From Calliopum simillimum (lineage: Eukaryota > Arthropoda > Insecta > Diptera > Lauxaniidae), in the NCBI GenBank assembly GCA_951812925.1, contig OX638368.1:22197187-22261186 (forward strand): a DNA stretch of 64,000 bases. The letters run 5' to 3'. The notes beneath the pieces were generated by a model. The model did no database searches. It was not told where the DNA came from and saw only the letters and a program-made list of their open reading frames with translations. Of this stretch, positions 47,001 to 58,884 are shown piece by piece; the stretch's first letter is position 1, and each line of letters begins with the position of its first letter. The position numbers and the translations under genes are program-made.

Positions 47001-48541
47001 AAAAAAATAAAATTCAGATAAAAGAATTTGTGATTAAAAAACTTGAAAACGAAAGACACTAAGATCTTTTCCTACTTCCGCTCTGAATCTTCAACCGATT
47101 GTTATTTAGAGCAAGACAAAAAAAAGTTTTTTTATGGTCAGAGCAAGACTGCTCAATCCTGATGATACATAATTTGTTGACAAAATTGTTTAATGTGAGC
47201 CCACCCTAGATTTTAATAAATATTTGGGATACGCCTCTCACTCTTAAACAAGACGCTCTTCAAACGTTCACTTTCAGTTCAAAAATTGAGGAAAATGTTG
47301 GTGGAGTTCATTGCTCCCAAGAGCACAATTTAGAATTTGCTAAGTGTAGTGATTTTTCCCCAAGAAATATAAGCCCACTATCAAGCCTCTAAAGTTTTGT
47401 TTCAATTGTTTGTTTGTCTTTTATAGGTTACTAGTCGGAAAATCTGAGTTTCATCAATAAATCTAAGTGTTTTTGATAGTATCGGAGCTGTCCAATTTAA
47501 ACTTTTCTTTACTAAAAGACTACCTTGTCTAAGTGCCTCCATTAACCTTTGTTTTTTGGATAACCGTTCAAATTTAATTAATTAAAAGGAAAGGTTTTCG
47601 AATGAAGAACAAAACCTTTTCAGATCAGTTTAAATGAGCCATATTCACACTATATTGTCACACCCGCCACAAGTTGGCAAACGGAAAATGTTAGTATACT
47701 TTGGAGAAAGAAACTCCACAAATGTTTTTCTTCCCGCCAGCAGCACTTCAAGATGTTAATATGAATCTGAGCACTAATAACACACTGACATCGAAGTTGA
47801 ATACATATTTTGAGCCATGAGTAGGGTACACCACCCATTTATCCGTGTGTACGAGTTTGTATATGTATATCAATGCACCAACGCAAGTGTACCTGTCTAC
47901 CAGACTCACAATTGTTAAAGGTCTTTAATGTTTTTCGTTTTTTTATTTTTTTTTACCATTGTAATTTTTCCCACAAGTTGCTTGAAGCTACCACGTGCAT
48001 GTTACACGTTGGCTTTACAATTTCACATATGCCATTCGCATCATAACGAACATATATACATACAGACATATTCTGCTGTTACTTACATTTATGCATCTGT
48101 TTGTGTGTGATTCACAACCCTTTCACTTTTAATAAAATAAAATATAAGCCGAACTCCTTTTCTCAAAGAAAGAGTATTATGCATCTTAACTGTTGCTTTA
48201 TCAATATTTGATTTTTGCTTTAAGTTACCACCACATGCTCAGTGGCGTTGCAATATCTTTTGGGGGGCAAACGAGAGGGGTTAAATCTGTGTGAGATGTT
48301 ATACAAAAGAAGCTGGGTTTTTAGGTTTCCAAAAAGACGGGAATATATAGCGGTTAAAAATCTATTTGTTTTAAGTAAAAAATAATTTTCAAACTTTTCT
48401 GGAATAAATTTTAAACTTTTATGGAAACAATTCTGAGATTCAAAAGTAAACTATAATTTTTTAGTGTGTATAGAACGTTTGAAAAGTTGAGAAAATTCTG
48501 GAAAAATAACTATCGATTTGTATCAGTCTACCCTCAGAATG
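47001..48541. other. AT-rich stretch, no gene recognised
   Basis: Includes simple TTTT runs and TATATG words; nothing coding. Confidence 0.35.
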
Positions 48542-48549
48542 GTACATAT

Positions 48550-48957
48550 TAGGCCGGGTCAAATTTTTTTGCGGCAAAGAGTATAGCAACAAAACAATCT
48601 ACGAAAAATTCCAAGAAACTTTGCCCAAGAAACCATGGGTCTAAAATCAATATCGAGCCGCCGTAAATTGCGTTGAAGTTTTGTATGTAGTACTTTAAAA
48701 TTCAATAAAAAAAAAACAAAAAATTCAAATACTTTGAATAATTTTATATGAAACAAGTAAAAAAAAATTTGAATTTTTTATTTTTCTTATTGTATTTTGA
48801 AGTACTACATACAAAACTTCAACGCAATTTACGGCGGCTCGATATTGATTTTAGACCCATGGTTTCTTGGGCAAAGTTTCTTGGAATTTTTCGTAGATTA
48901 TTTTGTTGCTATACTCTTTGCCAATTTTTTGCCTCCCGAACAAATTGACCCGGCCTA
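48550..48957. mobile_element. hAT-like MITE, 408 bp, with 8-bp target duplication
   Basis: The element begins TAGGCCGGGTCAAA and ends ATTGACCCGGCCTA. It is flanked on both sides by GTACATAT (48542-48549 and 48958-48965). Arms of roughly 150-165 bp are nearly perfect inverted copies, for example TTACGGCGGCTCGATATTGA and its complement. An 8-bp duplication with TAGG...CCTA ends fits the hAT superfamily. Open frames in the two arms encode the same peptide because of the palindrome; there is no transposase. Confidence 0.93.
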
Positions 48958-49244
48958 GTACATATCCACTAAAGTTTCAACAAAATGAAATACTTATAAC
49001 CAAAAAGTTTCTATCTTATTTCTATTTTATAAAAGTTTATAATTTAACCATTCTAAAAAAATATAATTTGGTAATTATAAACACATGCATGTTTCTGAAG
49101 AACACATTTTAGTTTCAATCAACATATAATTTGGAAATTAAGTATACAATTGATTAAATAACAGTGTTAACGTTAACGTGGCACTCAGATAAAAAATATT
49201 TCGTCCTTAGATTGACAACTATATCGACTAACAGTTAAGGGAGA

Positions 49245-49660
49245 TTATTCTTCAAGTCCGAACTGGGACACTGATACATCCCTTATACTATCGATACACG
49301 TTTTAAGCCTTGTGTTTGTTTCATATATGAGGTTTTCTTTGGGTATTGTAAATAGTCTAATCTTTTTGGCCATTGAAGTTTTAAACAACAATGTCCATAA
49401 AAAAAAACTAAAACCTAAAATTACTTTGAGACAAAAATTAATCAGATTTTTCTGAAAATAAGGCCGCATGCAAGTCAGGCTACGTGGTTGTAGGTAAGTT
49501 AAATAGCGTAGTCTTTCAAACTGGTCTAATTTTTTCTGCCATTGAAGTTTAAAGCAACAATGTCCAAAAAAACTAAAACCTAAAATAACTTAAAACCAGA
49601 ATTTAGTCAGATTTTTCTGAAAATGTGGCTGATGGTCGAGAAAACATCTGGATTTGAATA
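49245..49660. repeat. Tandem duplication, unit about 195 bp
   Basis: The segments GGCCATTGAAGTTTTAAACA / GCCATTGAAGTTTAAAGCA, CAATGTCCA, ACTAAAACCTAAAAT and CAGATTTTTCTGAAAAT occur twice in order, near 49365 and 49540. Both copies are diverged. Confidence 0.75.
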
Positions 49661-51080
49661 GGTGACATTATAACGATTTCTTGTGAACATGAGCCACCTA
49701 TATAGAAACTGAAGTTCAATGGCAAATGTTTTTAAGCCTCTTCATTATTATATATTATTTATATGAAATATATGCTTCCCTGAAATATATTTACACTTTT
49801 TAAAACATATCCTTGTGTTCAAACTGTATATCATGATGATAAATCCCACCCTTTACTCGGAATATTACTGTAATTCTCAGTAATTGCTGCTGGCGCATTT
49901 CATTAAAGCTTCTTCCGAGTATTTTTTTTTTTCAGTACCAATATAGACATATGCATTTCGTAAGAAAAAATAAGAAAAAGAGAAAAAAATTTCGCCCAAG
50001 GAATCGCATTTACAGAGAAATCTTTACAAAAGAAAAGAAAAAACGCAGCCAAATATTTATAAAATACATTTTTTATGCATAATCTCAAACATATTACAAG
50101 TACAATGCATATAAAGAAAAATAGGGTTGCATGTGCTCCTTACACTACCCCCCTTCATTTCGTATGCGTTTCAAGGCAGCCTCCCTAAGCATAACTCCAA
50201 GTACTGGCCAGCCGACTAATACATACATATGGCATCTCAGCAGCATCAGCACTTGGATTTGCATATTCTTGTGAATTTTTAATTTCAAATACTTGTAAAT
50301 TTTCTTAAAATTCAACAAAGAATAGAAATTAAAAGTGCATACCACCCCCAAACTCTTGCAGTAACAAAACCATGAAAAACGCAAATTTTTTAAGCTTTTA
50401 AAAGGGGGCAGGAGCCTTGAAATCCAAAAAACACAAAAGGAAAGAGTTAAAATTTCAAAACAAAAATTTCTAATGAAAAGAAATTAAAAGTGAAAAGCAG
50501 AAGAAGATGGAAAAAAATGTTGAAAATAATGCAAGATTTGCATTTTTCTTTTTATTTTGTTCCCCTTCTCCCACGTTTTTGTTTTTTAAGTTGCAATCTC
50601 ACAGTTCTTGTTGGAAAAAATACACTGCACTGGTTGAATTAAGGGCTTTTTCAATGGGCGTGCGGCGGCAGCACAAGGTGCTCATATACGTTACGATACT
50701 TCTTACGCTTCTTATGTTTTTCAATCCTTTCAAATTGAAGATTTAATATTGCAGAAAAATACAAAAAAATACTGAAGAAGCAAAAGAAGCAACAGCAAAT
50801 AGCAGAGAAATTAAGTACGGGGGTTTCAATTTAATGCAACCATCGCCTGCAAAAAGGGGCGACCTACAGTGGGAACTATTGAATCTTATTTTACATAAAA
50901 TTTTTGAAGTGTATTCATACAAGACTGATTAAAAAAAAAAACAATTTTTGGAAATTTCAGCATTACACCAAAAAATCTGAAAGAGGCTGTCAAAAAAGTG
51001 AGTTGAAAACTTGCAAAATTTTTTGTAGGTCGTTTAGAAAGAAGTCTTGCAAATTCGGTCTGTGCAAAATCTCGGCTTGG
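49661..51080. other. AT-rich stretch, no gene recognised
   Basis: A 79-codon minus frame at 50145-50384 and a 79-codon plus frame at 50507-50746 match no family I know. Confidence 0.35.
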
Positions 51081-51293
51081 TGCGGCTTTTTATTTTACTA
51101 AGATCTGAGAAAAAAGATTTCAAGGTCATATGGATGTCAAAATGGGGTTCATGTGTCATTTCGTGATAAATTCGCTAAAATTCTGAAACAAATTTTTAAT
51201 CATTGAGCTCTTAGGTCTTAAAAGGAATATATGATCAAAAAGAGTATCCCGGACCTAGTTTCGGAGATATAGCCATCGGAAGATCAGAATATA

Positions 51294-52201
51294 TTGGGTG
51301 TACAACTTAAAAACCGGAATTTTTTAGCGAAATTTGATGCTTTATTGTGGAAAAATGTTCATTATATTTTATTCAAAGTATTGTCCATTGAAGCTACAAA
51401 ATTTCGCCATCTTTCAGGCAATTTATGAATTCCATCCCCAAAATATTGCGCCGGCTTGGCGGCCAAAAATGAATTGAGCCAATTTTCGATATCTTGAACT
51501 TAAGTGAACCGTATTCCTGATAGGGCATTCTGCATTGATCGGAACAAATGGTAGTCTGATGGTGCAAGGTCTGGGCTATAAGGCGGGTGAGGCAAAATTT
51601 GTATAGATTTCCCATCCGTTGTTTTCCAGGTAATTTTTGACTGGGGCAGCAATATGTGGCCGAGCGTTATCGTGGTGGAAAATGATTGACTCGTGTCTGG
51701 TCGCATACGTTGGCCGCTCTGCCTGGATTTTCTGCTTCAATCGGATCAATTGCTGACGATAGAGTTGAGCATTAATGGTTTGGCCACTTGGCAACAGCTC
51801 ATAATGGATCACACCTAGCTGGTCCTGACCAGGACGTTCTTTGTCTTCGACATCAAAATCACCACTTTTAAACCGTCGAAACCACTCACGACAGCTTGAT
51901 TCAGCTGGAGCATAGTCCCCATAAACTTCTACAAGCAAACTATGACTTTCCGTAGCAGTTTTCTTTGCAAAAAAATTACCCAACAGAACCTCCCGCAAAT
52001 GCTGTCTTTTTCTCTAATTTTCGAAGTTATTCATCGTGAAAAATAATAATGATGCACACAAGATAAAATTGTTTTGTTGACTGATTTTGACAGCTGTCAA
52101 ATGTACCTTCAAAATGACATATATATAAAGTTCGAGCTTTCATGATATTTGTTAGTATGGACATCCACCGTCAAATTCCGGTTTTTAAGTTGCACACCCA
52201 A
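51294..52201 (-). mobile_element. Deleted mariner element, 908 bp, with intact inverted ends
   Basis: The terminal repeats begin TTGGGTGT(A/G)CAACTTAAAA and match over about 28 bp with one difference. TA lies on both sides (51292-51293 and 52202-52203), the usual mariner target duplication. The internal frame is a mariner transposase remnant. At 908 bp it is several hundred bp shorter than full mariners of about 1.3 kb, because the middle of the gene is missing. Confidence 0.95.
51360..52000 (-). pseudogene. mariner transposase remnant (deleted and frameshifted)
   Basis: The N-terminal part (ESHSLLVEVYGDYAP, CREWFRRFKSGDFDVEDKE) is the paired-type HTH region. It jumps directly to GVIHYELLPSGQT, so roughly 130 residues with the first catalytic Asp are gone. 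The second Asp motif (HHDNARPHIA) remains. The third (YSPDLAPSDYHLF) survives only in another frame, after a shift near 51590, and a further shift follows. It cannot make an active enzyme; mobilisation would need transposase supplied from elsewhere. Confidence 0.93.
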
Positions 52202-52784
52202 TATATCTTCTATGAAAACCGCTATAAGTTAGGAACCTCTGGATGGAATAAGAAAATATTGGCATCATATGGAAGGTATTTTGTTGTTGTTGTTGTTGGT
52301 AATGTTGATTTATTTGTTGTTGTAATTGAAAAATTTCATAAAATTTCAAAAAAGGTCATATCTCGAAAACTATGAATCCAATTGAAATTATCCTCAAAAC
52401 ATTTTTATAGGCTGTCAAAATACCTTTTATATGATACCAAATCCATCCAGGGGCTCCCAACTTATAGCGGTTTTCATATAAGATATATCCGGATCTTCCG
52501 ATGGCTATATCTCCAAAACTAGGTCCGAGATACCCTTTTTGCTCACATGTTCTTTTTAAGGCCTAAGGGCTCAATGATTAAAAATTAGTTTCAGAATTTT
52601 TCACTAAGCGACACATGAACCCCATTTTGACCTCCATATGACCTTGAAATCTTTTTTCTCAGACGTTCTGGAAAAAAACGGACCCGGGATTCGGAGTTAG
52701 GACGCCAAAGTCCCTAGGAAACACATAGTCTGGTCAAAACGCCATGACATTTTTTTTTTTTTTTTTGTAAACCTGTGTAATTTT

Positions 52785-52940
52785 TACTATCGTGTGTGAT
52801 AATTTTTACTCTCGTGCTTGATAATTTTTACTTTCGTGTTTTATCATTTTTATTCTCGTGTTTGATAATTTTTGCTATCGTATTTGATAATTTTACTATT
52901 ATCTTTGAAATTTTTATTGTCGTGTTTGATAATTTGGCTA
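52785..52940 (+). repeat. Tandem repeat GTGTTTGATAATTTTTACT(C/A)TC, unit about 24-26 bp
   Basis: Six to seven units at the outer end of the large inverted repeat. A shorter pair of the same unit, inverted, lies near 54835-54875. Confidence 0.85.
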
Positions 52941-53429
52941 AAGTCAAGCGTTGCTCCCAGAACCCAATTTGGTTTAAACCAAGCTTTTCTTGTTAAAGGT
53001 ATAATTTTTACAAAAAATGTTTAATCAAAAAGTGTCGCTCGGACTTGGTTTTGGAGATATGGTCATCGGAAGATCGGGATATAGCTTTTATAAAAACCGA
53101 TATAAGTTCTGAATCCCTTGATGGATTTCAAAAATATTGATGTTATATGAAAGATATTTTAATTGGCTACAAAACTTTACTGAAAATGTTTTAAATCCAA
53201 GCTATGGTTTTCAAGATGTGGTGATTTTGTGAAAATTTTGACCAGTTTTTTTTTAAAAAACTATTATAAATTAAAAAAATACCTTAATAACCTATAGCTG
53301 TGGTAACAAAATATGGTAGCCTTATTTATTTTCCTTCATAAGGTATTCCATTTAAAGCTGAATTTGCATCATTAGGGCATTTTTTATAGGAAAACAAAAA
53401 TTAAACTAAAGGAATTTTTATGAAATTTA

Positions 53430-53905
53430 GCAAATATTACAACAACAACACCACCACTAACAAAAACAGCGCTAACAAAAACAACAACACCACAACCACT
53501 AACAACAACAACAATGTCTCAGAGAGACCATCCTATTGGGAGGCCAGGAATAGCAACCTTGACGACAATATCTGGCCTGGCGTTCGAGTCGTTACAATTA
53601 CAACAACGACATCACCACTAACAAATACAATGACACCACTATCCACAGCAATAACAACAACAACACCAACAATACAACCAACAACACTCACAAAACAAAA
53701 AACACAACACTAACAACAACACCACAAACAACAACAACAACAAGAACAACACAATAACACTAACAAAACAACAACACTACTAACAACAACAACATCAATA
53801 ACACTAACAAAACAACAACACTACTAACAACAACAACATCAATAACACTAACACAACAACAACACTACTAACAACAACAACATCACTATCAACCACAACA
53901 AAATG
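53430..53905 (+). repeat. AAC-rich simple sequence with a 47-bp tandem unit
   Basis: Runs of ACAACAACA and ACAACACCACC. At about 53760-53890 a unit of roughly 47 bp (CAACAACACTACTAACAACA, then ACAACATCAATAACACTAAC) is repeated about three times. The Asn/Thr-rich frame at 53420-53713 is a product of the simple repeat. Confidence 0.85.
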
Positions 53906-54879
53906 AAAATGTTTATTCAAAAATGTTTGGTTAACTACTACTTTTTACTACAAAAGAGAAATTTTTAATAACAATTTTTCGCCTGCGGCGCTTTCTATTT
54001 TATAAATTTTTCCAAATCATTCAGTCAGGTTATATAACTGATTACAAAAAGAAGGTCTTAACCCCCTAACGGTGAACCACTCAATTTCTTTTAAAGATCC
54101 AGTAACTAATGACCACACAAATACGATTGAGAGTCTGTGGCGATTTGTCAAAAACGCTTTGCATGTATTTAAAAGAAGAAAATGATTTTACGAAGGATAT
54201 ATTGCAGAATTCATGTTCCTTAAAAAATGAAAAGCAGAGGGGATTGAGCCAATGGCCAATGAGGGAGAATTGCATAAAGTCGTTTCCTATGAAGCAGAGA
54301 ATGATGATGATGATAATGTTGTAGATGAAGACATCTTATAAAAAAAAAAATACAAATTTTAATTCTTCTATTTTTTTTTTTTTTTTGGTTAAACCTTACA
54401 AATATAGGAAATCAGATGCAAATGGCATAGTTAACAAAAGTAAATAGATTGGCCTTTCATATTTTATTACTAAAATTATGGATTGATGAGACGTTTTTTG
54501 GAAAAAAATAGTGTTTTTTTAAAAAAACCCGGTCAAAATTATCTTAAAATCGCCATATATCGAAACCGAAAACTCGGATTTAAGACTTTTGTACACCAAT
54601 TTGGTAGCTAGTTATTATACCTTTCATATGACACCAAAATTTTTAATATCCATCAAGGGACTCAGAACTTATACTTGTTTTCATAAAAGCTATATCCCGA
54701 TCTTCCGATTGCTATATCTCCGAAACCAGATCTGAGCGACACTTTTTGTTTTTGCTGTTGTTGTTGTAATTAATTTCCAAAGCCATATTTTGGCAAAAAA
54801 AAAAAATTTGGCTTTGGGAGCAACGCTTGACTTGTTCCGATAATTTTTACTATAGTGTCTGATAATCGTGCCATTAGCT

Positions 54880-56305
54880 TGCGTCATAAACAGTTGCGGA
54901 ATTGTATAAACTAAAATTTTTTTAAATTCATTAAGCCCCACTGTGCCATCTTGGAATGCCTTGGAACTTGTAATCAACCTAAACCAACCAACGTAAAATA
55001 AATTTTGTTTACTTCAACATCATCATCATCGTCGTCGTCATTCTCGTCATCAGCGTCATCAACGAGCTCTACTTAAAAAACTTTGGCCTCAAATAATTTT
55101 ATAGAAAAGTGAAGGAGAAAAAAAAGTAAAAAAAAACCAACAAATTTTTTCCTGAAGAAGTGCCAGAAACTCTCTGATAGCAGTTTTGCACCGACCATTT
55201 ATATTTTCGCTACTTTTTTTCCAAGTTTTTCTTCTTCGATTTATAGCTCTTTTTTTATGCGGTTTGCTAGGACATCATCAACCAGTGGTATTCAAAGTAT
55301 AACACACTTCCGCGCATCATCATTATCATCATTATGGTGAAAAAAAAAAAAAAAATTTCTCAAGTGTGTGGTATGTAACCACCAGATTATTTCTCGTTAA
55401 AGCGATTATTTATAAATTTTTTTTCTATTACTTCCTTTTAATGAAACGTTTTTTTCTTCTTCTCGATATCTTCAACGCAGTTTACTTTTTTGTGTCTTCT
55501 TTTAGCGGGAATATCTTTTTGAAGATTTTTTTTTTTTTCGTAAAACTTTTCAGTTAAAAAATCTATATTTTTTTTTCTTTTAAATGAGTTCGACTTTTTA
55601 ATGAACTTTGCATATTTTGTGAAGGTTATATTGTCGTGTATTTTATTTTATTTTTCTTAAGTACTGGCGTTACTTCCTGATGTTTGTAAAGAATTATATC
55701 TGATGTCCAAATACGTTTACTTTCATAGACTTTTTTGCGGGTTCTCGTGACTTTTATAGAAGTTTGAATTTTGTTCTTTCTTTAGTTCTTTCGACTTTTC
55801 TCAAAGGCTTTGAAATCCACGACTCTTCCTGTTTTCTGATTTTTATAAACTTTTTCCACACTATTTTTCAATTAGTATTGAATTTTCCGATGCTTATGGA
55901 CTAATCACTATTTATTGACTTTTTTATGAATTTTTCAGTACTTTTTCGTTATCCTTTCTATAGTTTTCGAGCTTTATTGAATTTTTGGACTGAATATTTT
56001 TACTTTTGTAGACCTCTCTAAGGATTTTTAAAACTTTTATAGACTTTTTGAAATTTTAATTGAGTACTACTTGTTCGTATTTGAATATCCTTGAATTTCC
56101 AAAGATTTCCATATCTGGAAAACTTCTAGTCTTTCAAGGGTTTTTTTGATTTTTTGGACTTTTCAAAAACTATCTTTCGATAAGACCTACCTTTTTCGAA
56201 GTTTATGGACTTTTCAAAATATATATGTATTGACTTTCCGAAAAACTTTCTTTGGTCTTTGGACTTTATTACATTTAATAGACTCCTCAGGCTTTTTAGA
56301 ATAGG
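54880..56305. other. T-rich stretch, no gene seen
   Basis: Contains CATCATCATCGTCGTCGTC-like runs at 55018-55065 and 55310-55335 and long T runs. From 55700 onward GACTTTT words become frequent, grading into the next array. Confidence 0.4.
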
Positions 56306-56309
56306 GTTT

Positions 56310-57720
56310 TCAAACGTCTACATGATAAATTTTTCGATATATTTGAAACTTAGAAAATTTTTCGATGTTTTCGAATTGATGCGATATTTTCGAAAGTTTT
56401 TGTCTTAATTTAATATATTGAGGGGATTCCTGAAAACGTTTAAAAGCTTCGAAAACCTCGTAAACTCGTAAATATTGTCGAAATCAATACGAAATTTGAC
56501 AGTTTTACGAGTTTACGAGGTTTTCGAGGCTTTTACACGTTTTCAAGAATCCCCTCATTGTGATACTTTCTAAACTTTTCGGAGCTACTTGGTATATTTT
56601 GATACTGTTAAAGTTTTTCGATATTTTCGAAGTAACTCAATATTTTTGAAATTTTTCGTCACCACTCGATATTTTTTTATGAATTTGAAACTTTTTGAAT
56701 GTTTTCGAAATTGCTCGATATTTTTGAAATTTTTCATCAGCACTCGATATGTTTTGATACAGTTGAAATTTTTCGAAATTACTTGATACTTTCGAAGTTT
56801 TCCGATGTTTTCGAAATTTCGCGTATTTTCGAAATTATTCGCCAACATTTGATATACTTTGCAACTATTTAAATTTTGCGATGTTTTCGAAATTACTCGA
56901 TTGTGCTTTTGAAATTTTTTGATGTTTTCGAAATTACTCGATATTTTTGAAATTTTCCGATGTTTTCGAAATTGCTTGATATTTTTAAAATTTTCCTCCA
57001 ACATTTGATACATGTACTTTGAAACTATTTAAATTTTGTGATGTTTTCGAAATTACTCGATTGTGCTTTTGAAATTTCTCGATGTTTTCAAAATTACTCG
57101 ATGTTTTTGAAATTTTTCGATGTTTTCAAAATTGCTTGATTCTTTTAAAATTTTCGCCAACATTTGATATATTTTGAAACAATAGAAATTTTTCTATGTT
57201 TTCGAAATTGCTCCATATTTTCGAAATTTTTCTCCAACATTTGATATATTTTGATACAATTGAAGCATTTCGATGTTTTCGAAATTACTCGATGTTTTCG
57301 AAATTGCTCGATATTTTCGAAATTTTTCGCCAACATTCGATATACTTTGAAACTATTTAAATTTTTCGATATTTTCGAAATTACTCGATATTTTTTTGAA
57401 ATTTTTCGATGTTTCCGAAAATGCTCTATATTTTCGAAATTTTTCGTCAACATTCGATATATTTTAATCCAATTGAAATTTTTCGATGTTTTCGTTTTTA
57501 CTCGATATTTTCGAAACTTTTCCTCACCACTCCATATTTTTTTTAAGCATTTGAAATTTTTCGATGTTTTCGAAATTGCTCGATATTTTCGAAATTTTTA
57601 CTTTCCACTCGATATATTTTGTTGCTTTTGAAATTTTTCGATGTTTTCAAAATTGCCCGATATTTTCGAAATTTTTTCGACAACACTCGATACATTTTGA
57701 TGCAATTGAAATACAAACTT
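56310..57720. repeat. Degenerate array (TCGATATTTTCGAAATT), about 1.4 kb
   Basis: Units of about 17-36 bp with TTTTTCGATGTTTTCGAAAT and (A/G)CTCGATATTTTCGAAATTT. Longer units of about 100-180 bp recur, marked by CAACATT(T/C)GATATATTTTGA. The motif is the reverse complement of that in 25340-26760. Repetitive Asn/Lys/Phe frames here are artefacts. Confidence 0.92.
56419..56557. mobile_element. Hairpin (MITE-like) element, 139 bp
   Basis: TGAGGGGATTCCTGAAAACG on the left is matched by CGTTTTCAAGAATCCCCTCA on the right, and GAAAACCTCGTAAACTCGTA by TACGAGTTTACGAGGTTTTC. Arms are about 57 bp with a short loop. No clear target duplication. Confidence 0.75.
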
Positions 57721-58884
57721 CACTTCTATTAAATTTTGCAGAGTCTATATCACCTACATATACACATAACTCGAGTAATTGGATGAAGACTTTCAAAAAC
57801 CACGTTATTACAACGTGATCTGGTTTCCTTAAAAGGTTTTTCATTCGGAATAATATGATAATGGCAAATTCAAGAAAAATTTTCGCTAACTCTGCAATAT
57901 CTATTCATCCAACTTCTTATCTATTTATATACTTTTCTTTAAACTAATAAAGCTGCTTCTCCTGAGCATAGTTCTATGCCCTTATAATACAATCGGAATT
58001 TTGTATGATATCTCGGAAACAATAAACATAGAAATATATAAGACACGTGCTACTACATTCATATCTTACAAAAAAACATCCCATTTATTTATTCAAAAAA
58101 AGATGAACTAATTTTTGTGTCAATCGAGTACGCGTACACAACCCTCTCAGGCTGACAGCTAGCAATACATTCAATCATAACTGAATCTCCAGACTTTCAC
58201 ATTTAAAGTCAGGTTGAAAGCACCACGATTTATAGGCTCAAAATAACAAAAAAGTAAAAATTAGACTGTTGAACACTTGTACTCTGTACTGGTCAAAGAA
58301 TAAATCGGAGGGTGCTTAATGAGAATATCCGGTCTTTGTCGTGCATTTCGGATTGCATTGCTTTCAATGCTTCATTGCACTCTTGTAATTTTGTGACCCC
58401 AGAGACGAACGACGCTGATGACTTTGTCATTCATTAGCTTACTTTTCAGTCAGTCAGTCAGCCCCTTGTGGCGTGGCGTCTCTTCGTTGCAGTGACACAT
58501 AATGGGCAGTTGAAGTAGTAGGTGCATTATAAAATGCATTACATTTCGATTGTTGTGTCTTCCAAGAATCACAAAAATGCATTTTATATTTCTTGACATA
58601 ATTGTCTTTTACACTTTTTGTGTAATAAAATATCAATTAAATGTAGCTGCTACTCTTCTCATATTTCAAGGTGTTTGAGTAAGGTGTCACCATAGCATAT
58701 CGTTATAGTCTTTTCTTTTGATATACTATTGCACTCAGTGTGCGTGGCACCTTTTGCAAGAAAACCGCTTTGTTTGTTCAAGACTTTGCATTCGCGCGCA
58801 AGGAAGTGTATCCAACCGCCGTGACTTGTCTGAGAGTTACCCTTTTGTTTTGGGTACTTTTGTGACTTTTTGTTTGATAATTTT
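57721..58884. other. No gene recognised
   Basis: Non-array sequence with a CAGTCAGTCAGTC run at about 58447-58461. Nothing coding recognised. Confidence 0.35.

Larger units (their letters stand above)
51085..52690. mobile_element. Foldback element, split by a mariner insertion
   Basis: The left arm (51105-51293 continuing at 52202-52270) and right arm (about 52395-52690) are inverted copies. GAAAAAAGATTTCAAGGTCA faces TGACCTTGAAATCTTTTTTC, ATATAGCCATCGGAAGATC faces GATCTTCCGATGGCTATAT, and GAAAACCGCTATAAGTT faces AACTTATAGCGGTTTTC. The loop is about 120 bp, with a TTG run. Excluding the mariner, the foldback is about 700 bp. Confidence 0.85.
52785..54875. mobile_element. Large foldback-like inverted repeat, about 2.1 kb
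   Basis: The left arm (about 52910-53230) reads CAAGCGTTGCTCCCA, AAAAAGTGTCGCTC, CATCGGAAGATCGGGATATA and CTTGATGGATTT. The right arm (about 54530-54835) has their reverse complements in mirrored order (TGGGAGCAACGCTTG, GAGCGACACTTTTT, TATATCCCGATCTTCCGAT, ATCCATCAAGG). The arms share their core with the neighbouring foldback at 51085-52690, so this is one repeat family. The loop holds AAC-rich simple sequence. Confidence 0.8.

Noticed and set aside
53420..53713. Asn/Thr-rich 97-codon frame
   Set aside because: It is translated AAC/ACA simple repeat in the loop of an inverted repeat.
56585..57453. Asn/Lys-rich frames of 102-142 codons
   Set aside because: Produced by the TCGATATTTTCGAAATT array; same peptide repeated, no gene features.
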